DNA of 64,000 nt from Deltaproteobacteria bacterium (GTDB taxonomy: Bacteria; Desulfobacterota; GWC2-55-46): assembly GCA_016219015.1 (NCBI GenBank), contig JACRCL010000006.1:33886-97885 (forward strand), given 5' to 3'. Positions within the stretch are counted from its first letter, which is position 1. The number at the start of each line of letters is the position of its first letter. Below, one piece after another: positions 1 through 9,268 of the stretch. The translations under genes were made by a program, and so were the position numbers. The notes below the pieces were generated by a model. The model did not search any database. It saw only the letters and a list, made by a program, of their open reading frames with translations, and was not told the origin of the DNA.

Positions 1-36
1 GCGGGACAGCCTTTGAATAAGATGCTGCTGGTGTAA
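1..36 (+). CDS. ilvB: Acetolactate synthase large subunit, C-terminal end (partial)
   Basis: Only the last 11 codons and the TAA stop (34-36) are inside the window. The frame reads AGQPLNKMLLV, which fits the usual C-terminal end of the thiamine-diphosphate-dependent catalytic subunit of acetolactate synthase. The following gene is its regulatory subunit, 13 bases downstream. The call rests mainly on that context because so little sequence is present. Confidence 0.7.
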   Translation, partial: AGQPLNKMLLV

Positions 37-49
37 GGGGAGGTTTTTC

Positions 50-535
50 GTGCGCCATACGATTTCAGTCCTTGTCACAAACGAATTCGGAGTGCTGTCG
101 AGGATATCGGGGCTTTTCTCGGGCAGGGGCTTCAATATCGAAAGCCTGTCGGTCGCAGAGACCCTCGACCCTAAGATATCCCGGATGACCATAGTGACGA
201 GCGGGGACGACAAGGTCCTCGAACAGGTCAATAAGCAGCTCAACAAGCTCATAAACGTCATCAAGGTGCACGACTTCACCGACGAGGAGCACATAGAGAG
301 GGAGCTGGCCATGATAAAGGTCACCTCCAACGCCGATACCAGGGCCGAGATACTCTCCATAGTAGACATATTCAGGGCCAAGGTCGTGGACGTAAGCCCG
401 AGGACGTATACGGTCGAGATAACCGGCGACGAGGAAAAAATTGGCGCGATAACGGAGCTCTTCCGCCCCTTCGGCATAAAGGAGATAGTAAGGACCGGCA
501 GGATCGCAATGGCGAGGAGCCCCAAGCAGAAATAG
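50..535 (+). CDS. ilvN: Acetolactate synthase small (regulatory) subunit
   Basis: A 161-residue protein, the normal length for the family. The N-terminal ACT domain (about residues 2-75) starts RHTISVLVTNEFGVLSRISG and continues into the GFNIESLSVA segment, the valine-binding region of known small subunits. A second alpha/beta domain follows. It binds the ilvB product and confers feedback inhibition on the first common step of branched-chain amino-acid synthesis. The start is GTG at 50, preceded by AGGGGAGG at 36-43. It follows ilvB by 13 bases and ends directly at repeat R1a. Confidence 0.95.
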   Translation: MRHTISVLVTNEFGVLSRISGLFSGRGFNIESLSVAETLDPKISRMTIVTSGDDKVLEQVNKQLNKLINVIKVHDFTDEEHIERELAMIKVTSNADTRAEILSIVDIFRAKVVDVSPRTYTVEITGDEEKIGAITELFRPFGIKEIVRTGRIAMARSPKQK

Positions 536-1740
<1,205 letters not shown>

Positions 1741-1755
1741 AACTCAGAATTAATT

Positions 1756-1878
1756 CAGGCTGCTCAAAAAGCTCCAGATGCGAGGCCCCTATTGAAATGG
1801 GGAGTGAGGAATGAGGCGTACTCCTTACGTTGTGACAAGACGAAGGCAACGAAGCAGATGGACTTTTTCAGCAGCCGG
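1756..1878 (-). repeat. R1b: dispersed repeat, type II interior
   Basis: Starts CAGGCTGCTCAAAAAG and ends CTTTTTCAGCAGCC, so the ends are inverted. The interior (CGTTGTGACAAGACGAAGGC and neighbours) is shared with R1c and R1e but not with R1a and R1d, defining two subfamilies. It lies reversed relative to ilvC and stops just before psd. An 18-base sequence is repeated on either side of it (1723-1740 and 1880-1897). Confidence 0.85.
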
Positions 1879-1896
1879 TGATAAGAGCAAGAACTG

Positions 1897-2538
1897 ATGC
1901 GCATCCCGATAGCCAGGGAAGGCTACCCCTTCATACTGGCCGCTTTATTGGTTATAATAATAACGGGCATTCTGGGCCTTTTCTGGCTCGAGGCGATATT
2001 CGTCCCGCTCGGTGTCTTTGTCGTCGCCTTTTTCAGGGACCCTGAAAGGAAGGCCCCGGCCGACAAGAACTCGATCGTAAGCCCGGCCGACGGCAGGGTC
2101 ATAAAGGTCGAGCGCCTCAAGGACGAGAGGTTTTTAAAGAGCGAGGCGCAGAGGATAAGCATCTTCATGAACGTATTTAACGTCCACGTGAACAGGGCGC
2201 CGGCCTCGTGCAAGGTAAGGAAGATACTCTACAACAAGGGCAGGTTCTTCAACGCGAGCCTCGACAAGGCTTCCCTTGAGAACGAGCAGAACGCCCTCAT
2301 AGTGGAGGCCGAGAACGGCAAGACCTTCGCCTTCAACCAGATAGCGGGCTTGATCGCGAGGAGGATAGTCTGCTACGCGAAAGAGGGGACGAAGCTCGTG
2401 AGGGGCGAGCGGTTCGGCATGATAAGGTTCGGCTCAAGGGTAGACGTATATCTGCCGAAGGGATGCAAGGTGACCGTGACGGTCGGCGAGAAGGTGAAGG
2501 CCGGGACTTCAATACTGGGGTACTGGAATGTTAGATAA
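1897..2538 (+). CDS. psd: Phosphatidylserine decarboxylase proenzyme
   Basis: A 213-residue protein of the short Psd type. A membrane segment lies at residues 10-45 (FILAALLVIIITGILGLFW and onward), then SPADG at 62-66. The self-cleavage site GS is at 179-180 within RFGSRVDVYLP, where Ser180 would become the pyruvoyl group. It makes phosphatidylethanolamine from phosphatidylserine at the inner membrane. It overlaps pssA by 11 bases, so the two steps of phospholipid synthesis are coupled. No clear ribosome site precedes the ATG. Its first base lies inside the direct repeat that follows R1b. Confidence 0.93.
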   Translation: MRIPIAREGYPFILAALLVIIITGILGLFWLEAIFVPLGVFVVAFFRDPERKAPADKNSIVSPADGRVIKVERLKDERFLKSEAQRISIFMNVFNVHVNRAPASCKVRKILYNKGRFFNASLDKASLENEQNALIVEAENGKTFAFNQIAGLIARRIVCYAKEGTKLVRGERFGMIRFGSRVDVYLPKGCKVTVTVGEKVKAGTSILGYWNVR

Positions 2539-3340
2539 CGAGATACATAATCAGGAAAGCGGGAAGAAGAAGCAGAGCATAAAAAAGGGAGTATACCTCC
2601 TGCCGAACCTCATCACCTCGGCGAGCCTCTTCGGAGGTTTCTACTCCATAATAGCGTCCCTTGACGGCCACTTCGAAAGGGCGGCAATAGCCATATTCAT
2701 CTCCGCCATACTCGACGGCCTCGACGGCAGGATCGCCAGGCTTACGGGCTCGTCGAGCAAGTTCGGGGTCGAGTACGACTCCCTGGCCGACCTCATCGCC
2801 TTCGGCCTCGCGCCGGGGGTGCTGATATTCACGTGGGCCTTAAGGCCGTTCGGCAGGTACGGCTGGCTCGCGGCCTTCCTCTACGTCGTATGCGGCGCGC
2901 TCCGGCTCGCGCGCTTCAACGTGCAGATAACGACCGTGGAGAGCAAGCGCTTCAACGGCCTGCCGATACCGGCGGCCGCCGCGCTCGTCTGCACGACCGT
3001 GCTGATGTTCTTCTACCTCGGCAGGGGCGAGGAGATGGCCAAGCACATAACGGTCCTCATACTCGTATACGCGCTGGCTTTCTTGATGATAAGCAACGTC
3101 AAATATTACAGCTTCAAGGAGCTTAACCTGTCGCAGAGGATGCCGTTCAGGCTCCTCGTCGGCCTTATATTCCTCCTTATAGTGGTGGCCGCCGAGCCTA
3201 CGGTGATGCTGTTCATACTGACGCTCGGCTACGTGATATCGGGGCCGATAACGACGCTCATAGACAGGAGAAAGCGCGTCCCCTTGAAGCAGAAGGGCGA
3301 GAAGAAGGAGCCGAGGGAGATGGGTTTCCACGGTAAATAA
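2528..3340 (+). CDS. pssA: CDP-diacylglycerol--serine O-phosphatidyltransferase
   Basis: A 270-residue integral membrane enzyme. The CDP-alcohol phosphotransferase signature DGx2ARx8Gx3Dx3D is complete: D66 G67, A70 R71, G80, D84 and D88. Several hydrophobic helices follow, and the C-terminal tail is Lys-rich. It condenses CDP-diacylglycerol and serine to phosphatidylserine, the substrate of the overlapping psd gene. leuA starts two bases after the stop, so lipid and leucine genes are probably cotranscribed. The same order is known in other Deltaproteobacteria. Confidence 0.94.
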   Translation: MLDNEIHNQESGKKKQSIKKGVYLLPNLITSASLFGGFYSIIASLDGHFERAAIAIFISAILDGLDGRIARLTGSSSKFGVEYDSLADLIAFGLAPGVLIFTWALRPFGRYGWLAAFLYVVCGALRLARFNVQITTVESKRFNGLPIPAAAALVCTTVLMFFYLGRGEEMAKHITVLILVYALAFLMISNVKYYSFKELNLSQRMPFRLLVGLIFLLIVVAAEPTVMLFILTLGYVISGPITTLIDRRKRVPLKQKGEKKEPREMGFHGK

Positions 3341-3341
3341 T

Positions 3342-4883
3342 ATGGACAACAGGGTAAGGATATTCGACACCACGCTCCGGGACGGCGAGCAGTCGCCGGG
3401 GGCCTCGATGAACGTCGAGGAAAAGATAATGGTCGCCAGGCAGCTCGCCAAGCTCGGCGTGGACGTCATAGAGGCCGGTTTCGCCTTCAGCTCGCCCGGT
3501 GATTTCGAGTCCGTAAGGAGGGTGGCGCAGGAGGTGGAGGGCCCGGTCGTGTGCAGCCTCGCGCGCGCAAAGGCGGAGGACGTCGACGCGGCCTGGGGGG
3601 CCTTGAAGGGAGCCGCGAGGCCCCGCATACATACGTTCATCTCGACGTCCGAGATACACCTGAAGCACCAGTTCAAGCTCACGAAGAAGGAGGCCATGAA
3701 GAGGGCCGTAGAGATGGTCGGGCGCGCGAGGGGGTACGTCGAGGACGTCGAGTTCTCGGCAATGGACGCGTCCCGCACCGAGCCTGAGTACCTCTACGAG
3801 GTGATAGAGGCCGTGATAAACGCGGGCGCGACCACCATCAATATCCCCGACACCGTCGGCTACGCGCTGCCTCAGGCCTTCGGGGAGCTTATAAAAGGAA
3901 TCAGAGAGAACGTAAAGAACATAGACAGGGCCATGATATCGGTCCACTGCCATAACGACCTCGGCCTCGCCGTGGCGAATTCGCTCGCCGCGGTGGTGAA
4001 CGGGGCGCGGCAGGTCGAGTGCACGATAAACGGCATCGGCGAGAGGGCCGGTAACTGCTCGCTCGAAGAGATAGTCATGATACTCAGGACGCGGAAAGAC
4101 CTCCTCGGCCTCGATACCTCGATAATCACCGAGCAGATTTACCCGGCGAGCAGGCTCATAAGCTCCATCACGGGCATAACGGTCCAGCCGAACAAGGCGA
4201 TAGTCGGCGACAACGCCTTCGCGCACGAGTCCGGCATACACCAGGACGGCCTGCTGAAGGACAAGACCACCTATGAGATAATGAGGCCCGAGTCCGTCGG
4301 CATCTCCCGCTCGAAGCTCGTGCTCGGCAAGCACTCCGGGAGGCACGCCTTCAAAACTCGTCTGGCCGAGCTCGGCTACGACATAACGGGCGAGGGCCTC
4401 GATAAGGCCTTCGAGCGGTTCAAAAAGCTCGCCGACAAGAAAAAAGAGGTCTTTGACGAGGACATCGAGGCCATAGTGCAGGACGAGGTCTTAAGGCTTG
4501 AACTGCCCGAGAGGTACAGGCTCCTGAAGCTCAACGTCAGGAGCGGCACCGATACGCCCCCGACCGCCGAGGTCGTAATCGAGGTCGACGGCAAGCCCGT
4601 ATCCGAGGAAGGCCGCGGGGACGGGCCCGTGGACGCCGCTTACAATACGATAGCGAAGATAACCGGCACCAAAAGCACGCTCTTGAAGTATTCGGTAAAC
4701 GCGATAACCGGCGGGACCGACGCCCAGGGAGAGGTCTCGGTAAGGCTGAGCGAGGGCGAGCATATCGTCCTCGGGCAGGGCTCGCATACGGACATAATAG
4801 TGGCGAGCGCGAAGGCGTACATAAACGCGCTTAACAGGCTTGAGTACAAGAAGAAGGAAAAGAGAGAGAACCTGATATTATGA
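3342..4883 (+). CDS. leuA: 2-isopropylmalate synthase
   Basis: A 513-residue protein of normal length. It condenses acetyl-CoA with 2-oxoisovalerate, the first committed step of leucine synthesis. The TIM-barrel N-terminus has [14 protein letters not shown] (about residues 9-22), the metal-binding segment [10 protein letters not shown] and the [10 protein letters not shown] loop. The C-terminal third is the LeuA dimer/regulatory domain that binds leucine in characterised enzymes. The gene follows pssA closely and precedes leuC. Confidence 0.96.
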   Translation: MDNRVRIFDTTLRDGEQSPGASMNVEEKIMVARQLAKLGVDVIEAGFAFSSPGDFESVRRVAQEVEGPVVCSLARAKAEDVDAAWGALKGAARPRIHTFISTSEIHLKHQFKLTKKEAMKRAVEMVGRARGYVEDVEFSAMDASRTEPEYLYEVIEAVINAGATTINIPDTVGYALPQAFGELIKGIRENVKNIDRAMISVHCHNDLGLAVANSLAAVVNGARQVECTINGIGERAGNCSLEEIVMILRTRKDLLGLDTSIITEQIYPASRLISSITGITVQPNKAIVGDNAFAHESGIHQDGLLKDKTTYEIMRPESVGISRSKLVLGKHSGRHAFKTRLAELGYDITGEGLDKAFERFKKLADKKKEVFDEDIEAIVQDEVLRLELPERYRLLKLNVRSGTDTPPTAEVVIEVDGKPVSEEGRGDGPVDAAYNTIAKITGTKSTLLKYSVNAITGGTDAQGEVSVRLSEGEHIVLGQGSHTDIIVASAKAYINALNRLEYKKKEKRENLIL

Positions 4884-4899
4884 CATTGGAAAGGAAGAA

Positions 4900-6180
4900 T
4901 TGACCGCACCCATGAGGCCGATGACGATAACAGAGAAGATACTTGCCAGGCACGCCGGGCTTAAAGAGGTAACACCCGGCGAGCTTATAAACGCAAAGGT
5001 AGACATAGCCCTCGGCAACGACATAACCGCTCCCATCGCGATAAACGAGTTCAGGAAGTCGGGAGCTAAGAAGGTCTTCAACAGGAACAAGGTCATCCTT
5101 GTCCCCGACCACTTCACCCCGAACAAGGACATCAAGTCCGCCGCCCAGTGCAAGGTATTGAGGGACTTCGCCATCGAGCAGAAGCTCACACACTACTACG
5201 AGGGCGGCACGGTCGGGGTAGAGCACGCGCTCCTGCCCGAGAAGGGCATCGTGGTCCCCGGGGACCTCGTCATCGGCGCGGACTCGCACACCTGCACCTA
5301 CGGAGCGCTCGGCGCGTTCTCGACGGGCGTGGGCTCGACCGACCTCGCCGCGGTGATGGTGACGGGCGAGCTCTGGTTCAAGGTGCCGGAGTCGATAAAA
5401 TTCGTCTTTACCGGCAAATTGAGGAAATGGGTGAGCGGCAAGGACCTCATCCTCCACTTAATAGGGGATATCGGGGTCGACGGGGCGCTCTATAAGGCTA
5501 TGGAGTTCACCGGCAGGCCCATAGAGGCGTTGTCGATGGACAGCCGCATGAGCATGTGCAACATGGCGATAGAGGCCGGGGCCAAGAGCGGCATCATAGC
5601 TCCGGACAAGGTGACGAAGGCCTATGTCGACAAGCGCGCCGAGAGGCCTTATAAATTCTATTCGAGCGACGAGGACGCGGTCTATTGCGAGGTGAGGGAA
5701 TACGACTGCAACGCCATAGAGCCGAAGGTCGCCTGCCCGCACCTGCCGGAGAACACGAAGAACGTCGGGGAGCTTAAGAATATCACGATAGACCAGGTAG
5801 TGATAGGTTCGTGCACCAACGGGAGGATAGAGGACCTCGCGGTGGCGGCGAAGATATTAAAGGGCAGGAAGACGGCCAAATACGTGAGGCTCATAATCAT
5901 CCCGGCAACGCCGCACATCTACAACGAAGCGATGAAGAAGGGCTACTTCGACATATTCCTGAAGGCCGGGGCCGTCATAAGCCCGCCGACCTGCGGTCCG
6001 TGCCTCGGAGGCCACATGGGGATACTCGCCGCCGGAGAGAGGGCGGTCGCCACTACGAACAGGAACTTCGTCGGCAGGATGGGGGACGTTAAGAGCGAGG
6101 TCTTTCTTGCAAACCCGGCGGTAGCGGCCGCTTCCGCCATAAAGGGCAGGATCGCGCATCCCGATGAAGTCATGAAGTGA
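4900..6180 (+). CDS. leuC: 3-isopropylmalate dehydratase large subunit
   Basis: A 426-residue aconitase-family subunit of the shorter type related to homoaconitase (the enterobacterial form is about 466 residues). The [4Fe-4S] cysteines are in [10 protein letters not shown] and in [10 protein letters not shown]. With LeuD it isomerises 2- to 3-isopropylmalate. The start is taken as TTG at 4900 because GGAAAGG (4888-4894) is five bases upstream. ATG at 4912 or 4921 is possible and gives a more usual MTITEKILA start. Confidence 0.94.
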   Translation: MTAPMRPMTITEKILARHAGLKEVTPGELINAKVDIALGNDITAPIAINEFRKSGAKKVFNRNKVILVPDHFTPNKDIKSAAQCKVLRDFAIEQKLTHYYEGGTVGVEHALLPEKGIVVPGDLVIGADSHTCTYGALGAFSTGVGSTDLAAVMVTGELWFKVPESIKFVFTGKLRKWVSGKDLILHLIGDIGVDGALYKAMEFTGRPIEALSMDSRMSMCNMAIEAGAKSGIIAPDKVTKAYVDKRAERPYKFYSSDEDAVYCEVREYDCNAIEPKVACPHLPENTKNVGELKNITIDQVVIGSCTNGRIEDLAVAAKILKGRKTAKYVRLIIIPATPHIYNEAMKKGYFDIFLKAGAVISPPTCGPCLGGHMGILAAGERAVATTNRNFVGRMGDVKSEVFLANPAVAAASAIKGRIAHPDEVMK

Positions 6181-6319
6181 CGCGGCGGGGTTCCAGGGCT
6201 CCATCAGGCCTTTGTGACCGTAAGTTGCACTCCCATTACATTTGATCCTAAAGTCCGGCCCCATGAGCGGGCGGTTTTTTGCATTACTTAAGATAAGAAT
6301 TGATTTTGCGAGGTGGATG

Positions 6320-6814
6320 ATGAAGTTCAAAGGCAACGCCTGGAAGTTCGGCTCCGATATAGATACCGACAGGATAATACCCGCTCGGTATTTGAATACC
6401 TCGGACCCCAAGGAGCTTGCGAAGCACTGCATGGAGGATGAGGACGCCTCTTTCGCCTCAAAGGTGCGCCCCGGCGACATCATAGTGGCAGACAAGAACT
6501 TCGGCTGCGGCTCTTCACGCGAGCACGCCCCCATCGCCATCAAGGCGAGCGGGATCGCCTGCGTCATAGCCAAGAGCTTCGCGAGGATATTCTACAGGAA
6601 CTCTTTCAACATGGGCCTGCCGATACTCGAATCCGAAGAGGCGTTCGGCTCGATTGACGCGGGTGACGTGATCGAGGTCGATATGGACACGGGCGAGATA
6701 GTGAACGCCACTAAGAACCTGCGTTTCAAGGCGCGCGCGATCCCGCCTTTCATGCAGGAGCTTATAAACTCGGGGGGCCTCATGGAGGCGATCAAAAAAA
6801 AGGGAGCGGTATGA
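6320..6814 (+). CDS. leuD: 3-isopropylmalate dehydratase small subunit
   Basis: A 164-residue swivel-domain subunit with [18 protein letters not shown] near the N-terminus and [12 protein letters not shown], both typical of short LeuD proteins. The start is ATG at 6320, six bases after GAGG (6310-6313). ATG at 6317 is directly upstream in the same frame. It is separated from leuC by 139 bases holding no gene and only a weak hairpin with a T run near 6273-6283. Its stop overlaps the next small gene. Confidence 0.93.
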   Translation: MKFKGNAWKFGSDIDTDRIIPARYLNTSDPKELAKHCMEDEDASFASKVRPGDIIVADKNFGCGSSREHAPIAIKASGIACVIAKSFARIFYRNSFNMGLPILESEEAFGSIDAGDVIEVDMDTGEIVNATKNLRFKARAIPPFMQELINSGGLMEAIKKKGAV

Positions 6815-7026
6815 AGAAAGAAGGCGTAAAGAGCAGGATCCTCGCGAGCGAAAAGCTCCACATCGAGAACAAGACGCTTTTCGTGGACTTGAAGGAGAAC
6901 GAGGTCGGAAAGTTCCTTCAGATAGCGGAACTGTCCAACGACAGGAGGTCAACGGTCGTTATCCCCATAAGCGGGATGCAGGCATTCCTGGAGACGCTCC
7001 AAAAAATCTCAAGCAGTTCTCTGTAA
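6811..7026 (+). CDS. Small PurA/PC4-like protein (DUF3276-type), function unknown
   Basis: A 71-residue protein starting inside the leuD stop (ATGA overlap), so it is translationally coupled to leuD. The core [18 protein letters not shown] followed by [18 protein letters not shown] resembles the beta-strand/helix repeat of small Pur-alpha or PC4-like nucleic-acid-binding proteins. That similarity comes from recall of the pattern, not from a search. It is acidic-basic mixed with no membrane segment. It could be a single-strand DNA or RNA binder. It is the last gene before a strong terminator. Confidence 0.65.
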   Translation: MKKEGVKSRILASEKLHIENKTLFVDLKENEVGKFLQIAELSNDRRSTVVIPISGMQAFLETLQKISSSSL

Positions 7027-7054
7027 AAGCATATAATCCAAATAGTTAAAGATA

Positions 7055-7103
7055 AAACCTAAGAGGTTTTCTTATGGGGCCTTTTTTCCGGCCCCTCTTT
7101 TTA
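7055..7103 (+). terminator. Intrinsic terminator after leuCD and the small gene
   Basis: GGGGCC (7076-7081) pairs with GGCCCC (7090-7095) and is followed by TCTTTTTATT. A smaller hairpin, AAAACCTAAGAGGTTTT (about 7055-7070), precedes it. It separates this unit from leuB, which then has its own AAGGAG ribosome site. Confidence 0.8.
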
Positions 7104-7125
7104 TTACATTCCAAAGGAGCCGTTA

Positions 7126-8208
7126 ATGGAGAAGTTCAATATCGCCGTCCTTCCGGGCGACGGCATAGGCCCGGAGATCGTCGCTGAGGCTGTAAGGGTA
7201 TTGAAGGCGATCGGCAAGAAGTTTAAGGCTGATTTTATCCTGAAAGAGGCGCCCGTTGGAGGCGCGTCCATAGACGCGCACGGGGTCCCTCTTACCGATG
7301 AGGTTTTGAAGTTAGCGCTTGGGAGCGACGCCGTGCTTCTCGGGGCCGTTGGCGGCCCAAAATGGGAGGGGCTCGATTATTCCATCAGGCCCGAGAGGGC
7401 GCTCCTTGCGCTCCGGAAGGAACTGGGCCTCTTCGCCAACCTGAGGCCCGCGAGGATTTACAAGGTCCTCATAGACGCCTCAACGCTCAAGCCCGAGGTC
7501 ATAGAGGGCGTCGACCTGATGGTCGTGCGCGAGCTTACGGGCGGGCTCTACTTCGGCACACCCAAGGGTGTTGAAAAGCTCCCCGACGGCACAGAGCGCG
7601 GGGTCAATACGATGGTCTACACGACCCCCGAGATAGAGCGGATTGCGAAGGTCGGCTTCGAGGTCGCCCGCAAGAGGAGGAAGAAGCTCCTGAGCGTCGA
7701 TAAGGCGAATGTCCTTGAGACGACCGAGCTCTGGAGGAAGGTCGTAACGCGGATGGGGAAAGACTACCCGGACGTCGAGCTATCCCACATGTACGTCGAT
7801 AACTGCTCGATGCAGCTCATCAGGAACCCCAAACAGTTCGACGTCATCGTGACCGAGAACACCTTCGGCGACATACTCTCGGACGAGGCCTCGATGCTCA
7901 CGGGCTCGATAGGGATGCTCCCCTCGGCGAGCCTCGGGTCTACGAAGAACAGGGCCATGTACGAGCCGATACACGGCAGCGCCCCCGACATTGCGGGCAA
8001 GGGCATAGCCAACCCCATAGCAACGATACTATCGGTGGCCATGATGCTCAACTATTCGTTCGACATGACGGAGGCCGCCTCCTTGATAGAAAAGGCCGTC
8101 GAATCCGTCCTGGACAAAGGCTTGAGGACGGCGGACATATACCAGCCGGGCACGAAAAAGGTGACCTGCAGGGAGATGGGCGAGGCGATTTTGGGCGAGA
8201 TGAAATAA
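7126..8208 (+). CDS. leuB: 3-isopropylmalate dehydrogenase
   Basis: A 360-residue enzyme of normal length that oxidises and decarboxylates 3-isopropylmalate with NAD+. Family marks are GDGIGPEIV at the N-terminus, [12 protein letters not shown], the metal/substrate-binding segment [17 protein letters not shown] and the NAD-binding region [18 protein letters not shown]. The ribosome site AAAGGAG lies nine bases before the ATG. Terminators on both sides suggest a separate transcript from leuCD. Confidence 0.97.
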   Translation: MEKFNIAVLPGDGIGPEIVAEAVRVLKAIGKKFKADFILKEAPVGGASIDAHGVPLTDEVLKLALGSDAVLLGAVGGPKWEGLDYSIRPERALLALRKELGLFANLRPARIYKVLIDASTLKPEVIEGVDLMVVRELTGGLYFGTPKGVEKLPDGTERGVNTMVYTTPEIERIAKVGFEVARKRRKKLLSVDKANVLETTELWRKVVTRMGKDYPDVELSHMYVDNCSMQLIRNPKQFDVIVTENTFGDILSDEASMLTGSIGMLPSASLGSTKNRAMYEPIHGSAPDIAGKGIANPIATILSVAMMLNYSFDMTEAASLIEKAVESVLDKGLRTADIYQPGTKKVTCREMGEAILGEMK

Positions 8209-8219
8209 AAAACCAAAGG

Positions 8220-8240
8220 CCCCGCGAAAGCGGGGTTTTT
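8220..8240 (+). terminator. Intrinsic terminator of leuB
   Basis: CCCCGC (8220-8225), loop GAAA, GCGGGG (8230-8235), then TTTTT. It begins 12 bases after the leuB stop. Confidence 0.9.
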
Positions 8241-8275
8241 GTCTTCGGAGCAATGCGCAAAAGAGCCTTTTAAAT

Positions 8276-8292
8276 GGTGGGCGGTGCCCACC
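8276..8292. repeat. R6a: REP-like hairpin
   Basis: GGTGGGC (8276-8282), three-base loop, GCCCACC (8286-8292), followed by CTACAGG. A near copy lies at 62600-62617. Short elements of this form are common in many bacterial genomes. It marks the left edge of the small accessory region 8370-9153. Confidence 0.65.
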
Positions 8293-8369
8293 CTACAGGA
8301 CTGAACCCGCGTAAGATCTCATGATGAATGACATAGGAAATGACAAATTTGCCTGAAGTAGAATAAAAA

Positions 8370-8714
8370 ATGACTGAAGAAGAGCTTAAGCGGTACGCCC
8401 GTTATTTAATGGATTCTTGCCCGGAGATCAACGAGACGGATGCCCTCGATATCGTCTATTGGGAACTTGAAGGTAAGCCCCGTGATCTCCCGCCAAAAGA
8501 AGCAAAAAAAGCCTTAATCCGAAGTGGCCTGTATCCCGGCAATAGGTGTTGGACAGAAGTCACCGCCGACTTAATCAGGGAGGGTCTGTGTAAAGAGGAG
8601 ATACTCAAAAGACTTGCTGCCCCTTACATTGAAGCAGGTACGACCGAGGCGTTTGCGTATAGAAGGGCTTTAGAGAGTTACGAGACGATAGCGAAGATAA
8701 TGAGACACAAGTAA
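8370..8714 (+). CDS. Hypothetical protein, 114 residues
   Basis: Not recognised. It is a charged, mostly helical-looking soluble protein beginning MTEEELKRYARYLMDSC, with three Cys residues, no signal peptide and no membrane segment. An internal repeat-like pattern of short helices (EEELKRYARYL, KEEILKRLAAPYI) suggests a small helical bundle. Only 22 bases separate it from the nuclease-like gene downstream, so they probably form a pair. The two genes look less GC-rich than the core genes around them. That and the REP-like element upstream suggest acquisition. Confidence 0.7.
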   Translation: MTEEELKRYARYLMDSCPEINETDALDIVYWELEGKPRDLPPKEAKKALIRSGLYPGNRCWTEVTADLIREGLCKEEILKRLAAPYIEAGTTEAFAYRRALESYETIAKIMRHK

Positions 8715-8736
8715 AACTACAAAATGGAGAAAAACA

Positions 8737-9153
8737 TTGAGGATACTAACCGAGGACGAGGTCATTGACGCAGTAATCGGTTTCCTTAGAGGCGAAGGCT
8801 GGGAAATCAGTTCGCGTGCCACGGCTAAGGCTAAGCAGCGTGGCTACGATATCGAGGCCACGCGAGGCACTGAGCGACTCATAGTTGAGGCAAAAGGTGC
8901 AGGCAGCTCTATAGATGGCTCCCCACGTCACGGTCATGAGTTCGATAGGACACAGGTATTCGATCATGTGGCCAAGGCAATCCTCAAAGCATTGCGGGTC
9001 GTAGCGGGTCATAGTGGACGTGCCGCCGTCGCGTTCCCAGACAACAAGAACCACCGTGAAGAAGTGAAACAGGTTCATGAGGCATTGATGACGCTTGGTA
9101 TCATAATCTTCTGGGTTTCGGTAGATGGAATTGTAAGGGTTGACGGATTATAA
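8737..9153 (+). CDS. PD-(D/E)XK nuclease-fold protein (Mrr/restriction-like)
   Basis: A 138-residue single-domain protein. The order helix, GYDIEA, then RLIVEAKG matches the D...ExK active site of the PD-(D/E)XK nuclease superfamily (about D38, E51 and K53). A Gln/His-containing helix (FDRTQVFDHVAKAIL) follows. The start is TTG at 8737, supported by GGAGA (8726-8730) six bases upstream. There is no methylase or specificity gene nearby. It may be a degradative or defence nuclease acting with the 114-residue partner, but the target is unknown. Confidence 0.7.
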   Translation: MRILTEDEVIDAVIGFLRGEGWEISSRATAKAKQRGYDIEATRGTERLIVEAKGAGSSIDGSPRHGHEFDRTQVFDHVAKAILKALRVVAGHSGRAAVAFPDNKNHREEVKQVHEALMTLGIIIFWVSVDGIVRVDGL

Positions 9154-9268
9154 GAGCAAAAAATCGTAATATCATCAATATTTAAACAACTCTGCCTAAT
9201 AAAGGAGTGCGGTAGCTAAAATTTAATCCGACATTCCTCCAAACCCTTGCTGAATACCTGTCTCTTTC

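Noticed and set aside
3258..4346. Minus-strand open frame of about 360 codons opposite leuA and the end of pssA
   Set aside because: Low-complexity Arg/Gly/Leu/Val composition typical of antisense shadow, overlapping certain genes on the plus strand.
6181..6319. Gene or good terminator between leuC and leuD
   Set aside because: No open frame with a start signal. The CCGGCCC/CGGGCGG hairpin before the T run has mismatches, so it was mentioned only as weak.
9154..9268. Small gene in the gap between the nuclease-like gene and the helicase
   Set aside because: The 115 bases are AT-rich, show no open frame with a start signal and no hairpin with a T run.
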